From NCBI GenBank assembly GCA_022661535.1, contig JAKULF010000020.1, forward strand, positions 1-64,000: a DNA stretch of 64,000 bases, in the 5' to 3' direction. Of this stretch, positions 23,502-33,581 are shown piece after piece; within the stretch, counting starts at the first letter, position 1; each line of letters opens with the position of its first letter. The position numbers and the translations under genes are program-made. This DNA comes from Eutypa lata. Its lineage: Eukaryota; Ascomycota; Sordariomycetes; Xylariales; Diatrypaceae. The notes under the pieces were generated by a model that was given only the letters and a program-made list of their open reading frames with translations, did not search any database and had not been told where the DNA came from.

Positions 23502-24252
23502 AAGAAAATAGTTCGTAGGGGCCTTTTACAAACGGCTGACAAGTGGGTACAAACATTTGGAATAAAGGGACATTGACTCATTCGCAGGTCTATTTACACG
23601 ATCGAATTTGAAAATCAAAGCCCAACCGCAGGTATTTTATGTCTGGCATCTGGTTTCTGGGGTGATGCATACGGCTCTTCTCATTGCACAGATTAAATTT
23701 TCAAAGGGTCATTACCTTGATGCATAGTATTAACTTCACCCCCTGAAGTGGGTGGAGAAGTTCGCCCCTATTCATATATAGTGCATGTAGAGATATGTTG
23801 GAAGTACGATATCTGTTAGAAGGGCAAAGACAATAGAGGTAGCATCCAAAATGTGCTCGCGCCTATTCTATGCCACAACATCCCTAGATTAGTTACCTCC
23901 ATAGTATACAGTACTGAAGATAAAACTAGATTAGGTAGTGTCCATCAGTATTCAAACTGGTCATGTCATCAGATGCGTCCACATCGCAACTGGGACAACC
24001 ACCGGTGGTGGAGAGATGAAATAGTACAGCCTCTCATTAGACATGCGAGAGTAACATGCATTAAAAGATATATACACCGCATACTGCCCACATACATGTA
24101 TGTAGTCAACTAGGCCCTCAGACTACAAAGTAACACACTGACATTTCCCACCGTCACCGAACTACATATGAATGTGTACATATACCATCCATCAACTCCA
24201 CTAAACGATAATTTAGTTAAACGAGGCTATTCTAATAGTGGGCAACTCGAAG
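23502..24252. other. Intergenic, no gene seen
   Basis: AT-leaning DNA between the P450 remnant and the 3' end of the second kinase. An ORF at 23853-24113 resembles nothing known. Confidence 0.5.
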
Positions 24253-25741
24253 TTAATTAGGAGCATCGAAAACGAGTACTTTTAGGGCGTGGGTGATGAG
24301 TTCGTCGGATTCGCGCACGTAGGTTTCAGGTGGGAACTGGTAGGCTCCGGCTCCCAGGGCGGCGCCAATCTCTCCGGTGAAGAGCGCCGACGCCAGGTCG
24401 GGCCGAAGCTGCGGATCCACAGCTAGGCACTGGGCTAGACAGTCCCGTATCCAGGGGTCTAGTGTCGGGTACGGGTCGCGTCCAGTGGGGTCAGGGACGA
24501 TTTCTGACGCCATCGTTTGAAGTCCCCGGTATATCGTCCCCAAGCCGGCGTATGGTCGTCTAGTGATAAGTTCGACCATGATCTACACACGAAAAATCAG
24601 TATTTGATCAGGGTATTCTACGAAACTTGGCTTATTCAAGTCCCAAGTGAGTGGCTGAGAGAACAAGTACCTGTGCTGATTTGAAAAGATTCTGGGCGGC
24701 GCCCTGCCCTTGTCCGGCCATCCCAAAATCTATAAACTTCACCACGGGTATAGTAGTATGTTCCGCAAACCCCCCGCTATCGCCTATCATTACTGTTTTC
24801 CATAGTTTAGCAAAGGGATGAAACAGTTACGAGTGTTCTCCATGTCCTCATACATACCATTCCCCATGTGCATGTCCCCATGTTCTATGAGAGCCTCTGG
24901 TCTACCGTCTACTGGAACATCCTCTAGGGTTGTAGGTGCGTCTGGGTTGGGATTGTTGATTGGATATGCTAATGCAATGCAAGCTCGTATTACTGAATCC
25001 GTCGGGAAAATCCAACCAAGGTCAGCAGCCGGTTCGAATGAGAAGGTTGAGTTTCAAAACTGTTGTTAAAAAGGGAAAGGCTAAAGCATTTCTGACTTAC
25101 AACAGAGGAAGAAAGACCATAAGATTCGATTCGGCAAGAGGAAATCGTGCTCAGATAATCTAGTATGCAGGCGGTCCAAGTCCCCGTTCTCTAGATATTC
25201 GATTACGGCAACCGGCCCCGGCAACCCCACCAGTGATGCCGAGACCGTGCCGTCGAACCCGCGATAGACGAATCTGCGGATGTGCCTTGTGCCCCAAATA
25301 TTAATCGGACGAGATTCGTCGCGGTCGGCGATGAGCTTGGCAATGTGCTCTGCGCCTCGTAGCATCTGTTAGACGGATGTACAACTTTAGAGCGTATTCT
25401 CTGTGCATAATACAATATAGACGCAAGGGGATTAAGTGCGTTTCGTGTGAGAAGCGTCATATACTCACCCTCAGAACTGCTATTTCTGTCTGCAGAGAGT
25501 CAATACCGTAGTCATCTATGGCCCTCTTAACGACGAGCCTCCGCGATGCATCATTCTGGAGTTTCTCGACGACACGGAAGGTGGCCCCGAAGGCGCCACG
25601 CCCGATAAGACCCTCGAAAGTGAACCGGAATTGAGTGCTAAAGTGCCGCCGTAGTAACCTCGTGGCGGCAAACGACCTCCGGCCAGTAAACTGCTCATCC
25701 TCGACTCGCCGTCGAAGTTCGGATACTGTGATTCCTGCCAT
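24253..25741 (-). CDS. Fungal protein kinase, probably active
   Basis: Protein kinase domain protein of 374 aa, complement(join(24253..24582,24671..24792,24858..24992,25101..25365,25469..25741)). Key positions are all present: glycine loop GRGAFG (47-52), VVK (Lys72), Glu in LQTEIAVLR, hinge VIEYLENGDLDRL, catalytic loop HGDMHMGN (Asp and Asn kept, Arg replaced by Gly) and DFGMAG. The C-lobe ends CLAVDPQLRPDLA and LVFDAP. No transmembrane segment is visible, unlike its relative at 10786-12664. The phase-1 intron after SFFLC and the phase-0 intron before IMVELI occupy the same places as introns in that relative. Substrate and pathway unknown; such lineage-specific kinases are common near fungal telomeres. 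Confidence 0.85.
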
Positions 25742-26425
25742 ATCAAGTAGCTAAATGAATGTGACGATTATGATGATTGCGATGATCACATTTCATAGAC
25801 GACAATGCGAGAGACATGGAAGATGAGGGTAGGCCTCGGAGGTGCCAGCATTATGCTGTTAAGACAAAGAACGTGAAATGTTTCGTGGCCAGCTTAGCTA
25901 CTTCCGGAGATAATACTGCTAATTATACTTGAACATAATGAAGTTTAAGACATTTGCTAACGGTGTTTTAACAAAGTACGCAGGAAACTGAGGTTTCTAA
26001 AATGGCTGCAGTGATATGAAACTCTCCCGGCAAGTTGGATGTCCAGTCCTTGGCGGGATCAATTATAGCTTGTTTATAATTCGACTTCCTTGATCCACAA
26101 TATAAATTGTTAATACCAAATGCATTCGTTAGTGCATTCGAGTTCCCTGCTCCTATGACCTGAAAGTGATGAGTAGAGCAGCTACAGTTAGTTCGACAGT
26201 TACCAGCTACTATCCCCCTTATCATACTACAAACCCTCTTTCCAACCCCTAAACAACCCATATTCGTAAATATCACCATCATTGACTGCACCAAAGGATA
26301 TAGTTGCATACATATGCCCGCGCTTCTTCGAGAACAATTCCAGCTCTCGACCAACCTTGAAACCACCCCTTCGCAACTCAGACCCCAATGGAAATTTAAG
26401 TTCTTGTGAACATTGGTATTGTCAA
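25742..26425. other. Intergenic, no gene seen
   Basis: Kinase promoter side and flank of the MITE. A 132-codon minus-strand ORF at 25968-26366 shows no family resemblance or plausible structure. Confidence 0.5.
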
Positions 26426-26824
26426 TAGTAGACTAGGGTTCGTAGTAACCACCCACCCATTCGTTTTTTTCAACCCATGGTTAACCATAGTGGAGCCGTG
26501 GTTAACCATGGGTATTATTTTTTTACCCATGGGTAATTTTTTTACTTATGGTTAACCATTAGAAAATATTTATTAGTTAATACCGAATGGTTAACCATGG
26601 GTTTTTTGGACAAAAAATTTTGCATATAAAAAAAATACAACCCATGGTTAACCATTCGGTATTAACTAGTAAATATTTTTTAGTGGTTAACCATGGGTAA
26701 AAAAATTACCCATGGGTTTTAAAAAAAAAACCACACCACGGTGGGTTGACCCATTTTCAACCCACCCATTAGTGGTTTTTCAATGGTTAACCATTGGTTA
26801 ACCATTGCGAACCCTATAGTAGAC
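26426..26824. mobile_element. hAT-type MITE with 8-bp target duplication
   Basis: The 383-bp element occupies 26434-26816. It starts TAGGGTTCG and ends CGAACCCTA (9-bp perfect terminal inverted repeats). An exact 8-bp duplication, TAGTAGAC, flanks it at 26426-26433 and 26817-26824. TAGGG-type termini and 8-bp duplications are typical of hAT transposons. No coding capacity. The interior is a nest of palindromes built from ccatGGTTAACCatgg and acccatgggt, so single strands would fold extensively. It sits 7 bp past the stop of the lectin-like gene, inside its 3' UTR. Confidence 0.88.
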
Positions 26825-26830
26825 ATGTCG

Positions 26831-28474
26831 CTAGGAGACCTCATTCTGAAAATAGAAACGGTACGGCTCCTGTGGATCCATCGCAAATGCTAAAAGCTTG
26901 CCGTCAGATGTCATCCCATACAACCATGTGTCACTGGTTAGAGTCACCGTCGAGAACACCGTGGCAGGGTTATCCACCAAGTCCAAGACCCTTCCACCTA
27001 ACCAACGGTATGGCTCAGGATCCCAATGGTTCCCATTAATAGTACCGTTATTATCTACGACAGCCAAGAACACGTGGTTTCGATCCTGAAAAGACGTCAC
27101 GGCCAAGCTTTGCGTATTCAAGGTCTTAACTGACATCCCAATATCCTTGCCTAAAAAATGATAGATTAGTCCACATTCGACTAGCAAGTTATACAAGCAC
27201 GCACTTTTATCCGTCCACTCCCAATCTGACTCGTAGTCTTGCCAGGCGGTTGCGAGCCTGCCGCCATCCTGATAAATTGCCCATGCGTAGTCTGACACGT
27301 TTACCGGTTGAGGGGGGAGAGATTGTACGGAAAACAAGGCGATACCTGTCGAATCTGAATCCACGCGATCAATTGCGAGGCTCGGGTCCCAATTATTTGT
27401 AGAATTCGCCACCATTAGCTTTTGGTCGTCGGTCTCATACATCAAAAAGAATTGACCTAGACCACATTCCGTCGCGTTCTGGCATCGTCGCCAGGTCGAT
27501 GCAAGTTGTGACGCCGCGCCGATGTTGAGGCTGTGGTTCATATAAGGACCGAGAGTGCCCTGCTTCCAGTAAATCAGATTTGGATCTGAGGTCACAATCT
27601 CCATGACGCTACTCGTGGAGGTGGTAAAGTATACGTGTAGTTGATTCAAATTTGGGTCACTCAGGTTTTTGGGGTCAGACATTGCAACAGCTGTCAGCGG
27701 TGAGCCAAGTTTAATTGGTAAACTGCTGTTAGAGAATCTTTCGGTGATGTTAACCTTGGTCCACGAGTTGACAGTTCCGGCGTATGCAATCAGAGAGCCA
27801 TCACTGTCCTGGGTAAAGATCATGTGACGGCTCACGCCTTCAGGGTTATCTACAGATGGGCTCGTCCAGTTAACTGCACAGAGATCCATACTGACTGTCA
27901 TCGAGGCCGAGTTTCTGCGAGTATGAAGTCCTCCTGCGAGACCGCCTGCTAAAGCACATACGAGAATGAACGCAACAGCAGCCCAGAGGCGCTTTTTCTT
28001 CAGGATGGACACCTTCCTTGATAGAGTATGAACTTCGCCTACTATCTCCTCGTCATGAAGCTGTTGCTCGCCTGGAAGCTCAGCATGAGGAGGAACCACT
28101 TCTGAAAATCCATTTCTTGACCATGGGTTGCTGACTACAACTTTGCCGGGGATTTGTTTGTCAGGCCTGATATGCGACGAGTTGGTAGTGACAGAATGAT
28201 CGATAGAATGCTTGTATCGACTGTACTCCACGGAATTGATTCTATCGTTGGCTTCGGGATCAAACTCCTTCTCGGCTTGAAGGGGTTGAGGAAGGTCATA
28301 GCTCTCCTCGGGTATCGTAGTCGATTCGTGTGGGCTAACCAGAGCCGGCATCGAGTTGGTCCTCCTCCTCTGAGACGTCACTGAAGTTGATGATGCCGAC
28401 GATAATTTGTCCGCCGGAGGTTTATAAACACCATGCGGAAGAAGCCTTTCGTCCTTGATGCGGTCAATTGGCAT
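26831..28474 (-). CDS. Type II membrane protein with fucose-lectin-like ectodomain
   Basis: 547 aa starting at MPIDRIKDERLLPHG. Residues 1-160 are hydrophilic and Ser/Pro-rich (cytosolic). KKKRLWAAVAFILVCALAGG (about 160-179) is a transmembrane anchor flanked by Lys. The remaining 360 residues are extracytoplasmic with many N-glycosylation sequons (NWTS, NITE, NSSL, NLSD, NHSL, NATE, NVSD). The ectodomain has repeated blocks such as DSDGSLIAYAG, LHVYFTTSTSS and LYGMTSDGKLLAFAMD, resembling beta-propeller fucose-specific lectins of fungi. The frame stays open upstream to 28786, but a consensus intron (28496-28586) makes that region 5' UTR. Domain assignment is by resemblance only. Confidence 0.7.
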   Translation of the reverse strand: MPIDRIKDERLLPHGVYKPPADKLSSASSTSVTSQRRRTNSMPALVSPHESTTIPEESYDLPQPLQAEKEFDPEANDRINSVEYSRYKHSIDHSVTTNSSHIRPDKQIPGKVVVSNPWSRNGFSEVVPPHAELPGEQQLHDEEIVGEVHTLSRKVSILKKKRLWAAVAFILVCALAGGLAGGLHTRRNSASMTVSMDLCAVNWTSPSVDNPEGVSRHMIFTQDSDGSLIAYAGTVNSWTKVNITERFSNSSLPIKLGSPLTAVAMSDPKNLSDPNLNQLHVYFTTSTSSVMEIVTSDPNLIYWKQGTLGPYMNHSLNIGAASQLASTWRRCQNATECGLGQFFLMYETDDQKLMVANSTNNWDPSLAIDRVDSDSTGIALFSVQSLPPQPVNVSDYAWAIYQDGGRLATAWQDYESDWEWTDKSACLYNLLVECGLIYHFLGKDIGMSVKTLNTQSLAVTSFQDRNHVFLAVVDNNGTINGNHWDPEPYRWLGGRVLDLVDNPATVFSTVTLTSDTWLYGMTSDGKLLAFAMDPQEPYRFYFQNEVS

Positions 28475-28495
28475 GTCGGCGATGTGTATATAATA

Positions 28496-28586
28496 CTGCG
28501 TATTCGGGTAAGAGGTTGTGAGAGAAGAGTGAAGGGAAAGAAAGGGAACAAGGACGGCGACATCAATCATCGAGAGTGAGACATAC
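28496..28586 (-). other. Probable 5' UTR intron of the lectin-like gene
   Basis: On the minus strand a GTATGT donor (28586-28581) and an acceptor ending ACGCAG (28501-28496) define a 91-bp intron 21 bases before the chosen ATG. It explains why the frame upstream of MPIDRI remains open by chance without protein-like sequence. Confidence 0.5.
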
Positions 28587-29298
28587 CTTGATCCTGACTG
28601 GCAACCTCCTAACACTGCCCTGTAACCCAGCTTGGGGGTTGCACGCATCGATCGCGTTATCATTACACTGTGATAGGCTAGAATAGGCTCAGCCACCTCG
28701 TCACTATGGTCTGCATGAAGTGTGGCTCTCGCTAGAGTCAAATGATACATGACTGGCGCTGGAAAACAATATTCCTTATCATTCACGAGGATCTAAATCC
28801 CTGCTGGGCGAATGATCTACATACATGATGTACTTTAATTGAGACAATACTCGCCCTGAAGGTTTCGGTGAGATGGAGTACGAGCCTCATCCACGCAACT
28901 TCTTGTCGCAGCAGTTAGGCAGATATGTCAAGTTGGTAGCAATTGGCTGGGTTGTTTTTGTTGAATTCTTGCGGCGATAAAGTTCGGCGCAAAGATAGAT
29001 TAATGTTGAGAAAGAGATAAAGACATATTTGGTAACTCGGGTATCAGCGGGATGTGTGTACTGGCACCACAGAGACTCGCAGTGCTGCGTGCACACGCAA
29101 AGCTAACTCGTAGCCTCGCTCCCCCTTGCTACCTCCTTATCAATAAGTCATACCTGTCATGCTTACCTCCTCCGCAGAACATTAATTAGTCGCTGGGAAG
29201 CAAACTTACGACCATGTCGCTATGGTGCTGAGCTGGCCTCCTTTGTATCTTCCATTCAATTAAAGCTCTTCAATTATAGACGGTACACATAAAACACT
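28587..29298. other. Intergenic, promoter of the lectin-like gene
   Basis: Leader and promoter of the lectin-like gene and 3' flank of the sugar transporter. No additional gene. Confidence 0.5.
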
Positions 29299-31202
29299 TC
29301 AAGCTTTTTGCGCAAACCCCCTTTCCTCAACACCGCTATCCAGGGATGCTTGGCTGTCCACTTCATCAAGCAATCGTCTAGCAGCCACAGCGATGTTTCC
29401 GCTAGACTCGTTGATCCTACGCTGGTATTCTTTCATGTTGTTCCTCACTAGAAAGCTATCGCTCGTAAATAAGAGATTTATCTCCTCAAGGGGGTGCTTA
29501 GCGGTTTCCGGGTAGAACAAGTAAATAACGGGCATAGCAATAATATTCATGGAACCAAAGAAAATGTAGGTGGCCCATCCAAGTCGGTCTAGCATGATGG
29601 GAATGACAAATTGTGTCATGCCGCAGCCAACAGCCCAGCCGAAGATGGTGAAGCTGTAGCCCTTGGCACGGATCTCCTGAGGCCAGATCTCGGTGCCATA
29701 AATCCAGCACGGGACAATGTTGAACATTGTGAAGAACCTGAAAAAAGTTGTTGGTTATTGAGGGTTATTGAGAAATCTTGCAAATAGCACAGACATGTTT
29801 ACTTACCAGATATAGATAAAGACAAAAGATGCAGCCGCTGTGCCTAATTGAGTCGATAGCACCACGTCATCGACAGCTGCGGCATCTTGAGACGTCTTGA
29901 TGAATGCGGCAACGAGGAATAGTGATATGCCTTGTGTGATAAATGACATTATCAAGGACTTGATGCGACCTATTCGATCAATAACTAATGCTGCAGCCGC
30001 AGTTCCCGGCACGCCAATGCTGTTAACCAAACCTGCTAGCCACAGGGACTTGTAAGAATCGAAGCTTGCGAGGTGGAACAGGGTCTCTGCCCAAGCAACG
30101 ATGGCCAAGATACCAGTCCATTGCTGTATCCACTGAAGGGCAAATCCCATGACAGCACGGCGTCCCAGGTGCAACCTGCCTGAATGGCGACCGCCGAGAA
30201 AGATATTAACTAGCCGATTGCGCGCGTGCTGCGTCACCTCGATGATGGCATCAAGTTGTGCAATCTCGGCCCTGATCTTAGGGTCATCAGCCGAGAGATC
30301 ACCACGAATCTTGCAGAGAATATCAATCGCTTGACTGCGTTTACCGTTGGCAATGAGCCATCTGTGCTAGGTTAGAGATGCATTAGTATCCCCCGTTTCT
30401 TTCCAAATACAAGGAAGCGAACACAGGGGGCACATACCGAGGCGACTCAGGTAAGAATGGGATTGCAGTATCAACTATTAGCAGAGGAATCACCATCCAT
30501 GCGAGCGGGAATCGCCAGCGGAATTCTAAGTCCGTATTGCGGATGCCAAAGTTGATCCAGTAAGCGATGACGATACCTAAGTAATTGGCGACGAAAACCA
30601 GTGAAAAACTAGAACCGCGGTCGTGAGCTTGCGACAGCTCGCTAACCCAGGGTGGGATAATGGCGTTGATGAAACCGATACCAAGTCCCGTGATAACCCT
30701 CGCGCAGATAAACATGTTAGAGTTTGTGCTGCTCGCCATGAGGGCAGCGCCGAGTATACCGAAGGTTGTGCCTATAATGACTCCACGTTTACGACCGATC
30801 CTGTCTCCAGTCCAACCTAAAGAGACCTCCACGTCAACTTACGAAAGCTTCAATGGGGAAGAGTGGGAGAAAAAAAGGCGACTCTAAGCATACCGCCAAT
30901 GAAGCATCCCCACATTCCGCCAAAGTAGTATGCAGCTGCAAGACCACCTTGCTTGGTTGAGTCGGTCACAATCCCATCCGCGCCAATACCAGCCATATCT
31001 ATAAACCCGGGCGTTTGACTGACAGTGCCCAGTACACCTTGGTTGTATCCTGGAGAACCAGTATGTCAGCTTGAATAGATTCGTATGTTATAAGAACTGC
31101 AGATATCTTACCCTCGAAGACAAGGGCGGTCGCCGACACAGCATTGATGAGGAATAACAACGTATTGCCCGGGACGTACCTCCAGAGTTGCACCGCTGCC
31201 AT
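29299..31202 (-). CDS. MFS sugar transporter
   Basis: 539-aa sugar porter, complement(join(29299..29737,29807..30361,30438..30816,30894..31049,31112..31202)). Recognisable motifs: FEGYNQGVLG in helix 1, WTGDRIGRKRG in loop 2-3, FLPESPRWLIANGK before the central loop, LQWIQQWTGILAIVAW in helix 7, VIDRIGRIKS, and FYPETAKHPLEEI at the C-terminal side of helix 12. It is distinct from the hexose porter at 6051-7851 (helix 7 has GILAIVAW in place of GVNYFFYYG), suggesting another substrate. It is transcribed divergently from the anhydrosugar kinase gene across 721 bp. Joint control and a shared substrate are plausible, for example uptake of an anhydrosugar that the kinase then phosphorylates. Confidence 0.93.
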
Positions 31203-31923
31203 CTTATCTCACGATCGAAGGGGATAGCTATTACCTGAGAAGGAGGGAAATATGATCGGTTGAAGTTGACAACCTTTAAGCATATTTAAATTTATTTTCT
31301 GTGGTGCTGACAATATCTCCAACGCATATACCTATCCAACACCACCCCTACCCCTAAGTAGATACTTATAGCTGAGCAGCAGGGTCACCCTAGAAGCGCC
31401 CCGCCTCCAGGCAATCCGGGGGTGGGGCAACAAGAGACCACATAAGACCTCATCTCCTAGAGCATCATTCTACATAACCCTGATCTCTATTTTTGAGACG
31501 CTTAGGATGGATGCGAAATTAAAGAAAAACCATGATTATATGAAATTTGAGACGACCCGGCAACTCTTGAGATTTGAGTGCTTAGAATCAAATCCAAGCA
31601 TGAAAAGGATCTTCTTTTATCAGGTGTCTATTCGAATGCATGTCAGAAACACTTAGTAAGCATCTTGGCGGGAGGTCATCCGCGGAACCAAGCTACCTAT
31701 CAGAGCCTGGTAATCAGCAAGGGCCCGCAGCGGCCCACATCACGATGTCAGATTCAGGACCAACAGGACGGATTCTAATGTAGAAGTTGAGATAAAGACG
31801 AAAAGGAGCCTCTTCTGAAATGGACCCGTCACTACCTACCTACCTATGTAGTTTTATCGGCAATCTGCCGAGACCGAGTAACGGAAAAAAATCTAATAGA
31901 TCACATCTGAGACTGTCTGCACC
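31203..31923. promoter_or_regulatory. Bidirectional promoter region, transporter and anhydrosugar kinase
   Basis: 721 bp between two divergent start codons with no other gene. It contains a short ctacctacctacct run near 31831 and a GC-rich stretch near 31380-31430. Co-regulation of the two genes is an inference from arrangement. Confidence 0.5.
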
Positions 31924-33252
31924 ATGTCGAGTACCGTCATACCTAGTCAGCCTCTTGATATTACAGTCCTGGGCCTTAACTCGGGTACCTCCATGGACGG
32001 CATAGACTGTGCTCTCTGCCGCTTCAGACAAGACTCGCCTGATGCTCCCATGCACTTTGAGCTCCTCAAATATGACGAAGTTCCTCTCGAGCAGAGCATC
32101 AAAAAACGCGTCATGAAGATAATTCTGCACAATTCGACAACGCCGGAAGAGCTGTCGGAGGTCAATGTTCTCCTTGGTGAGACCTTTGCTGATGCTGTGA
32201 AGAGCTTCTCCGTGAAGCACGGGATTCCGCTCTCCTCTATTGATGTTATCGGCTCCCATGGCCAGACAATTTGGTTGCTCAGCATGCCCGACAAGGACCA
32301 GACCCGATCGACTCTGACCTTCGCTGAGGGTTGCTTCATCGCCTCTCGGACAGGTATCACCACGGTGACAGACTTTCGAGTCTCAGACCAAGCTGCGGGG
32401 CGCCAGGGCGCACCACTCATAGCCTTTTTTGACTCGCTCGTCCTACACCATCCTACCAAATTGCGTGCATGCCAGAACATTGGCGGTATCGCCAATGTGT
32501 GTTTCATTCCACCTGATGGGCCAGACGGCAAGCTTAACGATGAGTTCTTCGACTTCGACACAGGTCCTGGAAACATCTTCATTGATGCTGCCGTGCGGCA
32601 CTTCACTAACGGGGAGAGTGAATATGACCAGGATGGAGTGATGGGCAAGGGCGGTACCGTGGACCAAGAGATGGTCGACGAGTTCCTTAGCACGCACCCA
32701 TATTTCCCCCTCGACCCACCTAAGACAACGGGCCGTGAAGTTTTCCGCGACACTATCGCGCGTGACCTCATCGACAAAGGGGTGCGCAAAGGTCTATCGC
32801 CCAACGATATTGTAGCTACCATCACGCGTATCACGGCACAGGCCATTGTCGAGCACTATCGACGGTACATGCCGACGGGGTACGGGCCTCTAGCTGAAAT
32901 CTATATGTGCGGCGGTGGTGCCAAGAATCCCAACATTACCAGGCATTTGCAAGAAGCATTTCCGGAGACGCGCATTGTTATGCTAGACGAGGCAGGAATC
33001 CCTGCGGACGCGAAAGAGGCCATCACCTTCGCGTGGCAGGGCATGGAGGCCATCGTAGGTCGCAGCATCCCTGTTCCGACACGCGTTGAGACGAGAGCCG
33101 AGTATGTGTTGGGCAAGATAAGCCCTGGCAAGAACTACAGAAGGGTCATGAGGACGGGTATCGAGTTTGGTGCGGGAAGGGATCACCTTCAGCCGGTGAA
33201 AGAGCTAATCAACTATGTTGGTGGTAAAGTATTCAACAACGACATAGAATAA
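31924..33252 (+). CDS. AnmK-family anhydrosugar kinase, levoglucosan-kinase-like
   Basis: Single-exon gene, 442 aa. Members of this family hydrolyse the 1,6-anhydro bond and phosphorylate the sugar with ATP: AnmK acts on anhydro-N-acetylmuramate in bacteria, levoglucosan kinase on 1,6-anhydroglucose in some fungi. Seen: [12 protein letters not shown] (17-28, phosphate-binding), [26 protein letters not shown] (with the AnmK Asp base region), [16 protein letters not shown] and CGGGAKNP. Length matches fungal levoglucosan kinases (about 440). Lack of introns and the bacterial relatives suggest an old horizontal acquisition. Fungi have no murein of their own, so levoglucosan or scavenged anhydromuropeptide sugar is the likely substrate. 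The divergent transporter supports a catabolic role. Confidence 0.93.
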   Translation: MSSTVIPSQPLDITVLGLNSGTSMDGIDCALCRFRQDSPDAPMHFELLKYDEVPLEQSIKKRVMKIILHNSTTPEELSEVNVLLGETFADAVKSFSVKHGIPLSSIDVIGSHGQTIWLLSMPDKDQTRSTLTFAEGCFIASRTGITTVTDFRVSDQAAGRQGAPLIAFFDSLVLHHPTKLRACQNIGGIANVCFIPPDGPDGKLNDEFFDFDTGPGNIFIDAAVRHFTNGESEYDQDGVMGKGGTVDQEMVDEFLSTHPYFPLDPPKTTGREVFRDTIARDLIDKGVRKGLSPNDIVATITRITAQAIVEHYRRYMPTGYGPLAEIYMCGGGAKNPNITRHLQEAFPETRIVMLDEAGIPADAKEAITFAWQGMEAIVGRSIPVPTRVETRAEYVLGKISPGKNYRRVMRTGIEFGAGRDHLQPVKELINYVGGKVFNNDIE

Positions 33253-33581
33253 TCAGATGGAATGTTCTTAGGGGGAGAGGGGCAAACGAAGCAAATTTAT
33301 CGTCATCTAAGATCATGTTTCAGAGACACGAAAAGCAACTGCGAATGCTTCGAAATCAAAATAGTAGACTACTTACTACAAATAGTCTTTTGAACATTGC
33401 TAGCAGTGCATGAATTTACAGTCATATCTATTAATAGGGGTTTTTGCTAATAGGCTCAGTTGTGAGTATGATCATTTATGACATGATTTCAAAGTGGTAT
33501 TTCTGTCTATTTTCTGAGCCTACGTAGATAGGCTTCAGCATTAGCTACGGCCGAGGTTGCGGCCGCCACAGGGTATTTTAC
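33253..33581. other. Short convergent intergenic region
   Basis: 3' flanks of the anhydrosugar kinase and the C2H2/ubiquitin-like gene; no further feature. Confidence 0.5.

Noticed and set aside
26460..26810. Palindromic block as a CRISPR-like array or replication origin
   Set aside because: The repeats are inverted rather than spaced direct repeats, and hAT-type termini with an 8-bp target duplication explain the block.
26838..28786. Longer 651-aa start for the lectin-like protein
   Set aside because: The frame is open upstream to 28786, but this part is not protein-like and contains a consensus intron (28496-28586), so it is better read as 5' UTR.
31947..32846. 299-codon minus-strand ORF opposite the anhydrosugar kinase
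   Set aside because: It is antisense to a well-supported gene, with Ser/Pro/Arg-rich composition typical of a codon shadow.
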